From Stenotrophomonas sp. 169 (GTDB taxonomy: Bacteria; Pseudomonadota; Gammaproteobacteria; Xanthomonadales; Xanthomonadaceae), in NCBI RefSeq assembly GCF_014621775.1, contig NZ_CP061204.1:1260501-1324500 (forward strand): a stretch of 64,000 nucleotides of DNA, given 5' to 3'. Made by a program: the position numbers and the translations under genes. The notes under the pieces were generated by a model that worked only from the letters and a program-made list of their open reading frames with translations, was not told where the DNA came from and ran no database searches. Shown piece after piece: positions 54,600 to 64,000 of the stretch (positions are counted from its first letter, which is position 1; each line of letters opens with the position of its first letter).

Positions 54600-57203
54600 T
54601 CAGATCAGCGCTTTCAGCCGGTACAGCGCTTCCAGCGCCTGGCGCGGGGTCAGCTCGTCCGGATCGACCGCCGCCAGGGCGTCCAGCGCGGCCGTATTGT
54701 GCGCGGCAAACAAGCCGAACTGCTGCGGTGCATCCAGCGCCTGCGGTGCAACCGCAGCCGACTGGGTCTCGCCCCCACGCTGCTCCAGCTCGGCCAGACG
54801 GCGACGCGCCTGCGCCACCGTTGCCCGCGGCAGACCGGCCAGCGCCGCGACCTGCAGGCCGAAGCTGCGGTTGGCCGGCCCGTCCTTTACCGCATGCATG
54901 AACACCAGTCGCTCGTTGCCGCCCTGGTCGGTGTGCTCCACCGCATCCAGATGCACATTCGCGATGCCGCTGCGGCCACCTTCGTGCTGTTCGTCGGCCA
55001 AGGCGGTCAGCTCGAAATAGTGCGTGGCAAACAACGTGTAGCAGCGGTTGTGCCATGCCAGATGACGGGCGACCGCATCGGCCAGCGCCAGTCCGTCGTA
55101 CGTCGATGTGCCACGGCCGATCTCGTCCATCAACACCAACGAATGCGCCGTGGCGTGGTGCAGGATGTAACTGGTTTCGGCCATCTCCACCATGAAGGTG
55201 GACTGCCCGCGCGCGAGGTCGTCGCCTGCACCGATGCGCGTCAGGATGCGGTCGATCGGACCGATCACCGCGCGGCTGGCCGGCACGAAACTGCCGATAT
55301 GGGCCAGCAGCACGATCAACGCGTTCTGACGCATATAGGTGGATTTACCGCCCATGTTCGGACCGGTGATGACCAGCATGCGGCGGTCCGGATGCAGGTC
55401 CAGGTCATTGGGTTCGAAGGGCTGGTCACGCACCGCTTCCACCACAGGATGGCGTCCGCGCTCGATCTTCAGGCAGGGCGCCGTTTCCAGCTCCGGGCGC
55501 GACCAGTCAAGCGCCTGCGCGCGTTCGGCGAAGCCGGCCAGTACATCCAGTTCGCTCAGGGCGCCGGCGCACTGCTTCAGCGGTTCCAGGGACTCGCCCA
55601 GCGTGTCGAGCAGTTGCTCGTACAACTGTTTCTCACGCGACAGCGAGCGGTCACGCGCAGACAGCACCTTGTCTTCGAAGGTCTTCAGTTCTTCGGTGAT
55701 GTAGCGCTCGGCATTGGTCAGTGTCTGGCGGCGGGTGTAATGCACCGGCGCGCGATCGGACTGTCCCTTGCTGATTTCGATGTAGTAACCGTGCACGCGG
55801 TTGTAGCCGACTTTCAGCGTGGCGATGCCGCTGCTCTCGCGCTCGCGCTGCTCCAGGTCCACCAGGAACTGGTCCGCATGAGTGGACAGTCGGCGCAGTT
55901 CGTCCAGCTCGTCATCGAAGCCATCGGCCAGCACGCCGCCATCGCTGAGCTTGAGCGGTGGCATTTCGGCGATCGCACTGGCCAGCAGGCGCGCGCAGTC
56001 GTCATGCTCGCCCAGCAGCTGATGCAGCGCCTGCAGGCGCGGCGAATCGAGCGGCGCCAGCACCTCGCGCACGGCCGGCAGCAGGCCAAGTCCATCGCGC
56101 AACGTGGAGAAATCGCGCGGTCGCGCCGAGCGCAGGGCCACGCGGGTGAGGATGCGTTCCAGGTCGCCCAGGCGACGGAACTGCTCGCGGATGTCCGCCT
56201 CCGCGCCGCGGTCGATCAGCGTTTCCACCGCGTGGTGGCGCTGCACCAGCACATTGCGCAGGCGCAGCGGGCGATGCAGCCAACGGCGCAGCAGACGGCC
56301 GCCCATCGGGGTGACGGTGCTGTCGAGTACGCCGAGCAGGGTGTTGCGCGTATCACCGTCCACGCGCGTATCCAGCTCCAGGTGACGGCGCGTGGCAGCG
56401 TTCATGGCGATCGCTTCGCCCGCGTCTTCCATCGCGATGGACGTCAGGTGGGGCAGGCGCTGCTTCTGCGTTTCTTCCACATAGCCCAGCAGCGCACCGG
56501 CCGCGCCGGTGGCACGCGGTTTGTCATCGATACCGAAGCCGCTGAGGTCATGCAGCTTGAAGAAAGTCAGCAACTGGCGGCGGCCGCTATCGGCGTCGAA
56601 CAGCCACGGCGCACGCAGGCGCACGCCCTTGCGCTGGCGCAGGAACTCGGGCCAGTTGTCTTCGTCGGGCACCAGCAGTTCGGCCGGTTCCAGACGGGCA
56701 AGCTCTGCCTCCAGCGCGTCGTCGGTGTCCACTTCGTTGACCAGGAAGCGGCCACCGGCCAGATCTGCCCATGCCAGCCCGTAACCGGACTTGCTGCGCG
56801 ACAACGCCATCAGCAGGGTGTCACGACGCTCATCCAGCAGCGCTTCGTCGGTGACCGTGCCGGGAGTGACGATGCGCACGACCTTGCGTTCAACCAGCCC
56901 CTTGGCCAGGGCCGGATCGCCGATCTGTTCGCAGATGGCGACCGACTCGCCCAGCGCGACCAGCCGGGCCAGGTAGCCCTCGTAGGCGTGGACGGGGACG
57001 CCGGCCATCGGAATCGGCGCGCCGCCTGAACTGCCGCGCTGGGTCAAGGTGATGTCCAGCAGGCGGGCGGCTTTGCGGGCGTCGTCGTAGAAGAGCTCAT
57101 AGAAGTCGCCCATGCGGAAGAACAGCAGCAGGTCCGGGAACTCGGACTTTGCGGCGAAGAACTGCTTCATGAGCGGGGTGTGTTCGGGCTGCTTCTGGGT
57201 CAC
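54600..57203 (-). CDS. mutS: DNA mismatch repair protein MutS
   Basis: The 867-residue protein has the mismatch-binding domain with the Phe-x-Glu motif ([40 protein letters not shown]), the core and clamp domains, and the ATPase with Walker A in [20 protein letters not shown] and the signature [20 protein letters not shown]. It recognises mismatches and starts MutL-dependent repair. The GTG at 57203 ([16 protein letters not shown]) is chosen for family-length fit; the longer upstream frame is not protein-like. Confidence 0.95.
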   Translation of the reverse strand: MTQKQPEHTPLMKQFFAAKSEFPDLLLFFRMGDFYELFYDDARKAARLLDITLTQRGSSGGAPIPMAGVPVHAYEGYLARLVALGESVAICEQIGDPALAKGLVERKVVRIVTPGTVTDEALLDERRDTLLMALSRSKSGYGLAWADLAGGRFLVNEVDTDDALEAELARLEPAELLVPDEDNWPEFLRQRKGVRLRAPWLFDADSGRRQLLTFFKLHDLSGFGIDDKPRATGAAGALLGYVEETQKQRLPHLTSIAMEDAGEAIAMNAATRRHLELDTRVDGDTRNTLLGVLDSTVTPMGGRLLRRWLHRPLRLRNVLVQRHHAVETLIDRGAEADIREQFRRLGDLERILTRVALRSARPRDFSTLRDGLGLLPAVREVLAPLDSPRLQALHQLLGEHDDCARLLASAIAEMPPLKLSDGGVLADGFDDELDELRRLSTHADQFLVDLEQRERESSGIATLKVGYNRVHGYYIEISKGQSDRAPVHYTRRQTLTNAERYITEELKTFEDKVLSARDRSLSREKQLYEQLLDTLGESLEPLKQCAGALSELDVLAGFAERAQALDWSRPELETAPCLKIERGRHPVVEAVRDQPFEPNDLDLHPDRRMLVITGPNMGGKSTYMRQNALIVLLAHIGSFVPASRAVIGPIDRILTRIGAGDDLARGQSTFMVEMAETSYILHHATAHSLVLMDEIGRGTSTYDGLALADAVARHLAWHNRCYTLFATHYFELTALADEQHEGGRSGIANVHLDAVEHTDQGGNERLVFMHAVKDGPANRSFGLQVAALAGLPRATVAQARRRLAELEQRGGETQSAAVAPQALDAPQQFGLFAAHNTAALDALAAVDPDELTPRQALEALYRLKALI

Positions 57204-57400
57204 GCGGGGGCCATCGGGATGCGGGTGCGGGCACGGGGTGGCCGCGGGTGGACCATTGTAGGGGAGGGGGGCGATGGGGGCGATGGCTACGGCTGCGCTG
57301 GGCAACCCTTGTGCAAAACCGGGCTCTTCAGGGCGCCATCGCGAGCGGTTTTATGCGTCCATGCGGACGAAAGCACCAGAATGGTGCCGACGCGACCGAT

Positions 57401-58498
57401 TCAGAAATAGAACCCCACATTGAGATTGAACCGCGAGCGCCAGCGCGACGGTCCTCCGTCATTGATGCCGATGCCTTCACCCCCAGCGAACCACATGTCC
57501 TTGCCGGCTATCCAGTCCACGTAGGTCAGCATGATGCCCTTCTGCAGGCTGCAGCCGCTGACGTTCTGCACGGAGGTGCGCGTGCCCGCCGTGCGCTGCA
57601 CCGGGCGCGCCGCACTCAGGTTGTTGTAACAGGTGATGTCATCCAGCCAGCGCTGCTCGCCGAACGAATAAGCCAGGTTTACCGACGGCACATCCGCGTG
57701 CGCGGCGATCTCGAACGGCGCCTGGAAGGCGGACAGCGCGATGCGCTCGCCGGGGACGTCGTAGCGGTAGCGCGCCCATTGCACCTGCGCCGTCCAGCCT
57801 TCGCGCTGCCACTGTGCATGCACGGCAGCACCGTGGTGGCCGTGATGGCGGCGCGTCTGTGTGTTCTGCACGGTGCCACTGAAGCCCGACGCGCCCACCA
57901 ACACCTCACCGCCCGCCCAGTCGGTGCTCCGCTCGTAGCGCAGGTGCACGCGGTCGCGTTCGCGGTAGGGCAGCCCCGGCACCTGCGCCACGTCGAAGGA
58001 ATACCGATCCGTGCGGGAGCCGGTGCCGTATTCGTCGCCGGAAAACCAGCCGATGTGCCATGTGTGCGCACCCCGCTGGTGACTCACCACCACGCCGGGA
58101 TCGTAGTCGTCTTCGATGCCGAGGTAATAGCCCGCACCGAACCAGAAACTCTGCGACACCGTGGGCAGCAGGCCGAAGGGCACCTGCTGGATGCCGGCGG
58201 TAACGAGCGTGGATTCCGTGGCCTGCCATCCGACCTGCGCGTGATGCACCGCGTCGAAGCCGTCGTACCAGCGATACTGTGCCGAGAACGTAAGCGGCCC
58301 GCTGCCTGCTTTGATGTCCGCGCGCAGCAGCTCCAATTGCAGCCTGCTGGTGGGGCCATAGTCCAGCCACCCGTAGTTGAAGCGTACCGCCCCGCCGATG
58401 TCCACGTAGGGCGCGGTAGTGGATGACGGCGCATCCTCTGCGCGTAGTTCAGTGCTGGACCATGCGGTGGCCAGCAACAACGGGAGTGCTCTCTTCAT
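57401..58498 (-). CDS. Outer-membrane porin-like beta-barrel protein
   Basis: The 365-residue protein has a short signal peptide (MKRALPLLLATAWSSTELRA) and alternating amphipathic strands rich in Tyr, Trp and Gly (IGGAVRFNYGWLDYG; LTFSAQYRWYDGF; SRFNLNVGFYF). It ends in the Phe typical of barrel insertion signals. The pattern resembles phosphate- or substrate-specific porins. The ATG at 58498 opens the signal peptide. The substrate is unknown. Confidence 0.75.
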   Translation of the reverse strand: MKRALPLLLATAWSSTELRAEDAPSSTTAPYVDIGGAVRFNYGWLDYGPTSRLQLELLRADIKAGSGPLTFSAQYRWYDGFDAVHHAQVGWQATESTLVTAGIQQVPFGLLPTVSQSFWFGAGYYLGIEDDYDPGVVVSHQRGAHTWHIGWFSGDEYGTGSRTDRYSFDVAQVPGLPYRERDRVHLRYERSTDWAGGEVLVGASGFSGTVQNTQTRRHHGHHGAAVHAQWQREGWTAQVQWARYRYDVPGERIALSAFQAPFEIAAHADVPSVNLAYSFGEQRWLDDITCYNNLSAARPVQRTAGTRTSVQNVSGCSLQKGIMLTYVDWIAGKDMWFAGGEGIGINDGGPSRWRSRFNLNVGFYF

Positions 58499-58609
58499 AG
58501 CGCCGTCGGGCTCCAGGAAGCGGAAGAAGGCCAAGTACCTTAACGCGTCGCTGTGAGGATATTGACCACGATGCGGGACGCGCGCGCTGCTTCGCGCACA
58601 CGAGCGCCA

Positions 58610-59419
58610 TCACTCCGATGCCGTGGCAGGCAGGCGCAGGTGTTCCCAGAGCGACGCATCGACGCTGCCCAGCGCCTCCAGTTGCGGCTTCCCGAACAGG
58701 TAGCCTTGGTACAACGCGATGCCCAGCGAGCGCAGGAACTGATACTCCGCCACGGTCTCCACCCCCTCGGCCAGCACCGTCGAGCCGACCGACGTGCCGA
58801 TGTCCACGACCCCCCTGACAATGGCTTGGCGCACCGGATCGGTGTCGATGCCACGGATCAGCGCCATGTCCAGTTTCAACAGGTCCGGCTGGAAATCGGC
58901 GAGCAGGGTCAGCCCCGCATAACCGGCGCCGAAGTCATCGATCGCGGTCAGGAACCCGCGGGCGCGGTAGTCGCGGAAGATGCGGGTGATGTGCAGGCGG
59001 TCGCGCATCTGCTCGGCTTCGGTGGTCTCGAAGATCAGTTTTTCGGTGGGGAATCCGCAGGCCTGCGCAGCGCTCAAGGTCAGGCGGATGCAGGTGGCCG
59101 GCTCATACACGGCGTTGGGGAAGAAGTTGATCGAAAGCCGCTCACGCAGCCCGAGGCGCGAGGCGGTTTCGATGGCCTTGACCCGGCAGGTCTGGTCGAA
59201 ACGGTACAACTGCTCCGGGTGCACCTGGGCGATGACATCCGCCGCACTGCCGCCGTCCATCGAGCGCACCAGCGCCTCGTAGCCGAAGATGGATTCGTCG
59301 CGGGCATCCACGATGGGCTGGAAGGCCATGCGGACGTCGAAATCCAGTCGGTTGTCACCCTGGCAGCCCGCGCAGGGATGCGGGCTGCCGCCCGTGCCGA
59401 AGAAACGTTCCAGGTACAT
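58610..59419 (-). CDS. EAL-domain cyclic di-GMP phosphodiesterase
   Basis: The 269-residue protein is an EAL domain alone. It keeps the key residues: FGYEALVR, SINFFPNAV, IFETTEAEQ, IDDFGAGYAG, DLLKLDMALI and LAEGVETVAE. It should hydrolyse c-di-GMP to pGpG. The N-terminus has a CxxC (HPCAGCQGD), a possible metal or redox site. No membrane segment is seen. No cyclase lies next to it. Confidence 0.9.
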   Translation of the reverse strand: MYLERFFGTGGSPHPCAGCQGDNRLDFDVRMAFQPIVDARDESIFGYEALVRSMDGGSAADVIAQVHPEQLYRFDQTCRVKAIETASRLGLRERLSINFFPNAVYEPATCIRLTLSAAQACGFPTEKLIFETTEAEQMRDRLHITRIFRDYRARGFLTAIDDFGAGYAGLTLLADFQPDLLKLDMALIRGIDTDPVRQAIVRGVVDIGTSVGSTVLAEGVETVAEYQFLRSLGIALYQGYLFGKPQLEALGSVDASLWEHLRLPATASE

Positions 59420-59485
59420 CAGCGGTCTCTCGAGTGGATAGCGTCATGGTGCCGCGAACGGCGGGGCGTGCCAAGCAGGCGTCCG

Positions 59486-60448
59486 TCATTCCGCCGGTGC
59501 GGGACCGGCCAGCATCGCGGCACGTCGTGCCCGATAGGTTTCCGGCGTCTGCGGCTTGATGAACAGGGCCGTCAGCTCCGGGTACTCGCTTCTCACCGTG
59601 GTCTCGATGCGCGCGATGCAGGCCTCGATTTCCGGCGTGGTGCAGTCATCTTCGAACTCCGCGCTCAGCATCGCCACGACTTGATTGGGCCCCATCTGCA
59701 TGGTGCTCAGGCCGTTGGCGTGGCGCAGGTCAGGATCGGCGTTGGCTACGGCCATGATGCGTTCGGCCACGTGCGGGTGCGCCGGTTCGCCGACGAGCAG
59801 ACCCTTGGTTTCACGGGCGAGCAGGAAGGCCGTGAGCGCCAGCACGCCGGCGATGCACAGCGACGCCACGCCATCCAGGACGGGCATGTCCAGCACCTGC
59901 GCGGCCAGCAGGCCGGCCATCGCAAAGAAGAGCCCGAGCAGGGCGGCGCTGTCTTCCAGCAGGACGGTAAACGTGGTGGGGTCCTTGCTGCGCCGGAACG
60001 CTTCGAAGTAGCCCATGCTGCCCTTGGTAGCACGGAACTCGCGCAGCGCAATCCACCACGAAGCGCCTTCGAACACCATGGAGACGCCCAGCACCACATA
60101 GCTCACGGTGTGGTTCGTGGCCGGCTCCGGATGGCGGATGTGCTGGATGCCTTCGTAGGCTGATACGCCTGCACCGGCCGCGAACACCAGCAGGGCCACG
60201 ATGAAACTCCAGAAATACAGCTCGCGACCGTGGCCGAAGGGGTGGGCCGCATCCGGCTTGCGCTCTGCGCGGCGCAGTCCGTACAGCAGGAGCACCTCGT
60301 TGATGGTGTCGACCAGCGAGTGCACACCCTCGCTGACCATGGCCGAGCTGCCCGATATACCGGCGGCGACGAACTTGGCGATGGCGATGGCGAGGTTGCC
60401 GGCGAGGGCGGCATAGATGACGAGACGGGAGCCGGAGGGCTTGGCCAT
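59486..60448 (-). CDS. Cation diffusion facilitator transporter
   Basis: The 320-residue protein has six membrane helices and a cytoplasmic C-terminal domain. TM2 carries the HxxxD site in SEGVHSLVDTINEVLLLYG. TM5 reads VLLEDSAALLGLFFAMAG, with Glu-Asp instead of the usual His or Asp pair, which recalls the ZnT9-like subgroup and may alter metal choice. It probably exports zinc or related divalent metals. The ATG at 60448 is preferred over an upstream one. Confidence 0.88.
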   Translation of the reverse strand: MAKPSGSRLVIYAALAGNLAIAIAKFVAAGISGSSAMVSEGVHSLVDTINEVLLLYGLRRAERKPDAAHPFGHGRELYFWSFIVALLVFAAGAGVSAYEGIQHIRHPEPATNHTVSYVVLGVSMVFEGASWWIALREFRATKGSMGYFEAFRRSKDPTTFTVLLEDSAALLGLFFAMAGLLAAQVLDMPVLDGVASLCIAGVLALTAFLLARETKGLLVGEPAHPHVAERIMAVANADPDLRHANGLSTMQMGPNQVVAMLSAEFEDDCTTPEIEACIARIETTVRSEYPELTALFIKPQTPETYRARRAAMLAGPAPAE

Positions 60449-60591
60449 GGTGGGGGAACCGGTGGGGAGGCCCATCATCGACAACGGGCTGTGCCGACTG
60501 CGTGCACGGCGGGGCGGCGGTAATCTGGCGGCAATGTTCCGTCTACAGGGTGCATGCTAGGTTCGACCCATCCCCGTGCAAGGACAGCATC

Positions 60592-61377
60592 GTGATCAAG
60601 ACCCTACGCCTTGTTTCCCTTGCCATGGCCGGGCTGGTCCCGGGCGTGGTTCTTGCCCAGCAGGGCCCCGCCGACCGGGTGCCGCCGGCCTCCCACTGCC
60701 TGGATGCGCGCGATATCCGTCAGGTAGAACAGGCCAGCGCGGAGTCCATCGCGGTGCGCGGCGGCAATGGGCAGGCGTATCGGATTGATTTCAGCGGGGA
60801 GGGATGCCCGGGCATCAACGAAGCCAGTCAAGTGCGGCTGGACGCACCGGCGGGCTGGGCCTGCGGCCGCCCCAGCGAGCAGGTTATCGTGGATGGGCGG
60901 AACTGCGGCATCAGTGCGGTGACGGTGATGGACAACCGGGATTTCGCTGAGGCTGCCCGTGAAAGCAGCCGTCAGTTCGCCGCTACGCTGCCGGGCATCA
61001 CCGTGACCGGCGACGGGGACGCCCAGGGCGCACGCCGCAGTGCGCGGCATACGTTCGAAGGCACGCACGATTTCTGCTTTGCCACCCGCCATGTACGCAG
61101 CTGGAATGAAGATCCGCAGGGTGTGGTGGTTGAAACCAATCCACGCCGCAACGGCGGCGTGCGTTACTACCGTGTGGAGCTGGGCGGGTCCTGCAGCATT
61201 CTTGCCGGCGCACAGTCGGTGGACTTTCAGTCCGGCTTCCAGAACGGTCTGATCTGCGGCAACCCGGGCGACCGCATCGTGATGACGCCGTCGGCCATCA
61301 TCGGTGACCTGCGCTCCAGCACGCCGCGTTTCGCGCGGCCGGGCTGTGAGGTGCTGGCGGTGTACCCGAAGGACTAG
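60592..61377 (+). CDS. Secreted hypothetical protein (DUF6491-like, two modules)
   Basis: The 261-residue protein starts with GTG at 60592 behind AAGGACAGC and has a signal peptide ending VLAQ. Two similar halves follow: CLDARDIRQVEQASAESIAV with CGRPSEQVIVDGRNCGISAV, and CFATRHVRSWNEDPQGVVVE with CGNPGDRIVMTPS. Cysteine pairs are conserved in each half. I associate the pattern with DUF6491; unverified. Function unknown. Confidence 0.6.
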   Translation: MIKTLRLVSLAMAGLVPGVVLAQQGPADRVPPASHCLDARDIRQVEQASAESIAVRGGNGQAYRIDFSGEGCPGINEASQVRLDAPAGWACGRPSEQVIVDGRNCGISAVTVMDNRDFAEAARESSRQFAATLPGITVTGDGDAQGARRSARHTFEGTHDFCFATRHVRSWNEDPQGVVVETNPRRNGGVRYYRVELGGSCSILAGAQSVDFQSGFQNGLICGNPGDRIVMTPSAIIGDLRSSTPRFARPGCEVLAVYPKD

Positions 61378-61556
61378 CCGGGGGGCAGGGATCAGGGGGC
61401 GCACCAGTCGGTGGCCGATGACGCGCGCACGAGCTGCCTGGCCGCTACGATCAGGCCCTCCTGCAAGTGCTCGCTGAGCGTGCGCCACTGACGGCTGCGC
61501 TACGCCGTTTACGACATGGCATCATCACCGCCTTGCCCCAGCCCCTGTGAGTGTTC

Positions 61557-62183
61557 ATGCCAAGCCTGCTGCTTTTCCTCGTCATGCTGGTTGCGCCCGT
61601 GCTGTCGGCCCAGGCCGCGCCGGTCCAGCCGCAGAACGGCGATCTGCTGTTCGTCACCGCCGCCCGTACCGGGCTCAGCGGGGCCATCCACGATGCCACC
61701 GGCAAACAGGGGGCGGCGAGTTACGACCACGTTGCACTGGTCGCGCACGAAGAGGAGGGCGAGGTGGTGCTGCATGCGGACGAGAAAGGTTCCCGCGCGC
61801 AGGACCTGGACAGCTTCCTCGCCGATGCGCGGGCCAAACATCGACAGGTCATCGTCTACCGTTTGAAAGGCGAAGCGCGCACGGCGATCCCGGCGGCCAT
61901 CGCACGTGCGCGTACGTTGCTGGGCAAGCCGTACAACTTCACCTATGTGCAGGACGAAGGCAGTTACTACTGTTCTGATTTCATCGAGCGCGCGTTTCGT
62001 GCACAGCACGTGTTCGCTACCCAGCCGATGAACTTCAAGAATCTGCAGACGGGCGAGATATCGTCGTACTGGGTGGATTTCTACAAGAGCAAGGGTATGG
62101 AGGTTCCACAGGGTGCACCAGGAACCAATCCGAATGACATGTCCGCATCGCCGGTGCTGGAACGCATCGGCAGCGCGCTGTAA
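61557..62183 (+). CDS. YiiX/YebB-like NlpC/P60-fold cysteine hydrolase, secreted
   Basis: The 208-residue protein has a signal peptide (LLLFLVMLVAPVLSAQA) and the permuted papain-like pattern: His in ASYDHVALVAHEEEGEVVLH and Cys in QDEGSYYCSDFIERAFRA. Such proteins cut amide or ester bonds in cell-wall or lipid substrates. An upstream in-frame GTG at 61551 is also possible. Substrate unknown. Confidence 0.82.
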   Translation: MPSLLLFLVMLVAPVLSAQAAPVQPQNGDLLFVTAARTGLSGAIHDATGKQGAASYDHVALVAHEEEGEVVLHADEKGSRAQDLDSFLADARAKHRQVIVYRLKGEARTAIPAAIARARTLLGKPYNFTYVQDEGSYYCSDFIERAFRAQHVFATQPMNFKNLQTGEISSYWVDFYKSKGMEVPQGAPGTNPNDMSASPVLERIGSAL

Positions 62184-62270
62184 GGCTGCACGCGCAGGCG
62201 TCGGCGCTCTTTCGCCTGCCGAAAGGGAATCGTCCCTGCTTTTGGATTCAGACGTATCGGAGATAGCGGG

Positions 62271-63179
62271 ATGAACATGGTGTTGACTGCCGTGCTGGCG
62301 GTTTTTCTTGTGGGATGCGGATCGGTTTCGGCATCCGTGCCGGTCGCGCAGCGGGGCCAGGGGCAGCCGTATGAGATCGTTGGCAGCGAGGTGTGGGACG
62401 TGCCCGATCCGGTGTCGGGCCGCGGGTACCAGGTGTTCGTCAACCTGCCTGCGTCGTATGCGAAGGACCCTGCACGCCGTTACCCCGTGCTGTATGTCAC
62501 CGACGCCGACTATGCCTTCCCGGTCCTGCGCCAGGTGGGCAGGCGGCTGGGCAGTTCGGTGCAGGAATTCATTCTGGTGGGCGTGTCCTACGCGGTAGGC
62601 GAAGAGGGCACGACCAGCCGGCGTCGCGACTACACGCCCACGGCGCTGGGCGCGGCCGATGCGCCGGATGGCGCGGTGCATGGCGGTGGTGCCGCACACG
62701 CCGCCTATCTGCGGGACCAGGTGCTGCCCTTCGTCGCGCAGCGTTTCCGAACGGATGAAACGCGTCGGCTGTTCCTGGGGCACTCCTACGGGGCACTGCT
62801 GGGTACGCAGATCCTGTTCAGTGATCCCGCGCTTTTCTCCGGCTACGTGCTCGGCAGCCCCTCTTACTGGTACGACGACCACGTCATGGACCGCATGGAG
62901 CGGGAGTCTGCGCAGACGCTGCGTGACATGCCGGCCACTGTGTATTTCTACATCGGCGAGTACGAGGCCAAGAAGGTCGGTGACCCGCGCTACCTGCAGG
63001 ACGATGACATGGTGGAGGATGCCCGCCGGATGGAGCGCACGTTGCGCGCGCGCAAGTATCCGTCACTGAAGCTGCGGCTGGATGTGTTGAACGATGAAGA
63101 CCACCTGACGGTCGCCCCGCGCGGGTTCACGTTGGGCTTGAAGTATCTGCTGCCAGGGCCGAGCAAAACCGACCCGTAA
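62271..63179 (+). CDS. Lipoprotein alpha/beta hydrolase (esterase D / Fes-IroE-like)
   Basis: The 302-residue protein has the lipobox LVGC at the end of its signal. The fold matches putative esterases: RRYPVLYVTDADYAFPVLRQ, nucleophile in RLFLGHSYGALLGTQILFSD, and His in LNDEDHLTVAPRGFTLGL. Related proteins cleave siderophore esters, but no iron-uptake genes are adjacent. It lies 87 bases after the cysteine hydrolase. Confidence 0.82.
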   Translation: MNMVLTAVLAVFLVGCGSVSASVPVAQRGQGQPYEIVGSEVWDVPDPVSGRGYQVFVNLPASYAKDPARRYPVLYVTDADYAFPVLRQVGRRLGSSVQEFILVGVSYAVGEEGTTSRRRDYTPTALGAADAPDGAVHGGGAAHAAYLRDQVLPFVAQRFRTDETRRLFLGHSYGALLGTQILFSDPALFSGYVLGSPSYWYDDHVMDRMERESAQTLRDMPATVYFYIGEYEAKKVGDPRYLQDDDMVEDARRMERTLRARKYPSLKLRLDVLNDEDHLTVAPRGFTLGLKYLLPGPSKTDP

Positions 63180-63218
63180 CGCATGCAGGCCGGTAGAACC
63201 GCGTAATAGAGCCGCGTG

Positions 63219-63314
63219 GTAGAGCCGACTTCAGTCGGCTGCCTTGGAGCAAGGCTGAGGTAGAGCCGACTTCAGTCGGCTGGTTGAAGATCAGCCGACT
63301 GAAGTCGGCTCTAC
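63219..63314. repeat. Cluster of three SMAG/REP elements
   Basis: Copies lie at 63219-63240 (plus), 63260-63281 (plus) and 63293-63314 (minus). The first two are direct repeats and the last two form an inverted pair. They lie between two convergent genes. Confidence 0.85.
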
Positions 63315-63319
63315 CACCG

Positions 63320-63446
63320 CCACACCGTCCCATCGCCCGACCCAGTCCCACCGTCCCCACACCGTCCCATCGCCCGAACCCGTCCCATCGTCCCACCCAG
63401 CCCCATTACCCCCACCCCGTCCCATCGCCCACCCCGTCCCATTCCC
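63320..63446. repeat. Low-complexity CCGTCCCATCGCCC tandem repeat
   Basis: About ten imperfect units of CCGTCCCATCGCCC or shorter CCGTCCCAT variants run up to the stop of the zinc-ribbon gene. The region is probably unstable in copy number. No gene function is implied. Confidence 0.75.
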
Positions 63447-63447
63447 G

Positions 63448-63765
63448 CTACGGGGTCGCGTCCGGTTCGGGCGGCATGAAGAACTCCACTTTGCCGCAGC
63501 CCGTGCAGAGAAACGATTCGAAGCGCTTTCGGTTGACCAGCAGCTCACCGATGTTACCCAGCAGGAAAGGCCACATGCGCGTGCCTTCATGCAGTTGCAG
63601 GGTGCCGGCGAACTGCATGGGCGATGCGCAGCGCAGGCAGCGCTCGGGCGCGTAAGCACCGGGATGCGCAGCCAGGGGTGCGGTGGAATCAAATCCGCAG
63701 TTGCCACAGACGTCGGATTCCTGCGGAACGGCGGCGCCACAGTGGTTGCAGGACCAGCAGATCAT
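63448..63765 (-). CDS. Zinc-ribbon protein
   Basis: The 105-residue protein has four cysteine pairs: CWSCNHCGAAVP, VCGNCGFDS, RCLRCASPM and LCTGCGKVEFFMPP. The first two and last two pairs could each form a zinc ribbon. The last segment resembles DNA- or RNA-processing zinc ribbons such as those in nucleic-acid-binding proteins of unknown role. Its stop abuts the tandem repeat. Confidence 0.75.
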   Translation of the reverse strand: MICWSCNHCGAAVPQESDVCGNCGFDSTAPLAAHPGAYAPERCLRCASPMQFAGTLQLHEGTRMWPFLLGNIGELLVNRKRFESFLCTGCGKVEFFMPPEPDATP

Positions 63766-63814
63766 CGTGTGTTGTTTCCTCTGACGGTGCAGGACCGAGT
63801 GTAACCGGCGGAGG

Positions 63815-63870
63815 GTAGAGCCGACTTCAGTCGGCTTCGCCGATAAGCAGCCGACTGAAGTCGGCTCTAC
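63815..63870. repeat. SMAG/REP inverted pair
   Basis: 63815-63836 (plus) and 63849-63870 (minus) face each other with a 12-base spacer and together form a long cruciform-like palindrome. The second element's GTAG head supplies the TAG stop of the last gene. Confidence 0.85.
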
Positions 63871-64000
63871 CTGCTGGGTTGCAGGTGGATGTTCGGGTGG
63901 GCGGCGAATATTTCCAGCACGATGTCGAAATAGGTCTGACCGGTGCCGTCTTCCAGCGCCTGCAGTTGCTGGCTTATGCGGCCGGTCGAAAAGCCGGGCT
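63867..64000 (-). CDS. C-terminal end of a protein running out of the window
   Basis: On the minus strand the frame is open from the window end: FSTGRISQQLQALEDGTGQT, then YFDIVLEIFAAHPNIHLQPS and TAG at 63867-63869. Only 43 residues are visible. The helical pattern is protein-like and codon use is typical of the core genes. The family cannot be recognised from this piece. Confidence 0.65.
   Translation of the reverse strand, partial: PGFSTGRISQQLQALEDGTGQTYFDIVLEIFAAHPNIHLQPSR

Noticed and set aside
54375..57029. 884-codon ORF opposite mutS
   Set aside because: Antisense shadow of mutS in a high-GC genome; no domain pattern.
63320..63446. CRISPR array
   Set aside because: Units are short, contiguous and lack spacers; it is a simple tandem repeat. 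No cas genes are present anywhere in the window.

Overview
**Organism.** The window looks like a chromosomal segment of a plant-associated Stenotrophomonas or a close relative in the Xanthomonadaceae. GC is high outside one island. Palindromic repeats with a GTAG head, the SMAG type described in Stenotrophomonas, sit between many genes. The core order radA / ypjD-like / ffh / aminotransferase / rpsP-rimM-trmD-rplS and the cyoABCD operon fit that family, and a pectate lyase fits a plant-associated life. This is inferred from sequence features only.

**Layout.** 1-4.1 kb holds a 5'-cut M61 metallopeptidase, a Sel1-like protein and a DUF3592-like membrane protein. 4.25-23.8 kb is an accessory island anchored on a tRNA-Thr(CGT) gene. 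It is an array of broken toxin C-termini, each followed closely by an immunity-type gene (Imm8, Imm53, Imm40 and several unnamed families). It also carries two inverted copies of one IS3-family element around a trypsin-like protease, remnants of IS30 and a second IS3-type element, and a 1.24-kb duplication. One cassette looks complete: a secreted mini-Rhs protein with a small membrane protein overlapping its end. Decayed copies of the tRNA-Thr 3' half plus its terminator recur near 11.3, 15.7 and 19.7 kb, each after an immunity gene. A pectate lyase closes the island at 25.0 kb.

25-33 kb holds an RsbQ-like hydrolase overlapping a diguanylate cyclase, D-lactate dehydrogenase with lactate permease, and a decayed HigBA-type toxin-antitoxin locus. 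33-49 kb is largely core: cyoABCD, an MHYT-GGDEF-EAL protein, radA, ffh, the rpsP ribosomal/tRNA-modification genes, a MATE exporter and hslR. 49-64 kb holds katG, a DUF937 protein, an AT3-SGNH acyltransferase, mutS, a porin-like protein, an EAL protein, a CDF transporter, secreted hydrolases and a zinc-ribbon protein.

**How the parts relate.** The island reads as a bank of immunity genes with worn toxin tails and no full-length Rhs or CDI delivery gene in view. Repeated tRNA ends, exact duplications across toxin/immunity joints and IS insertions point to stepwise growth and internal recombination. Three c-di-GMP proteins (one cyclase, one dual-domain, one phosphodiesterase) lie outside the island. 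Family names for immunity proteins and toxin tails come from memory of motif patterns and were not searched.
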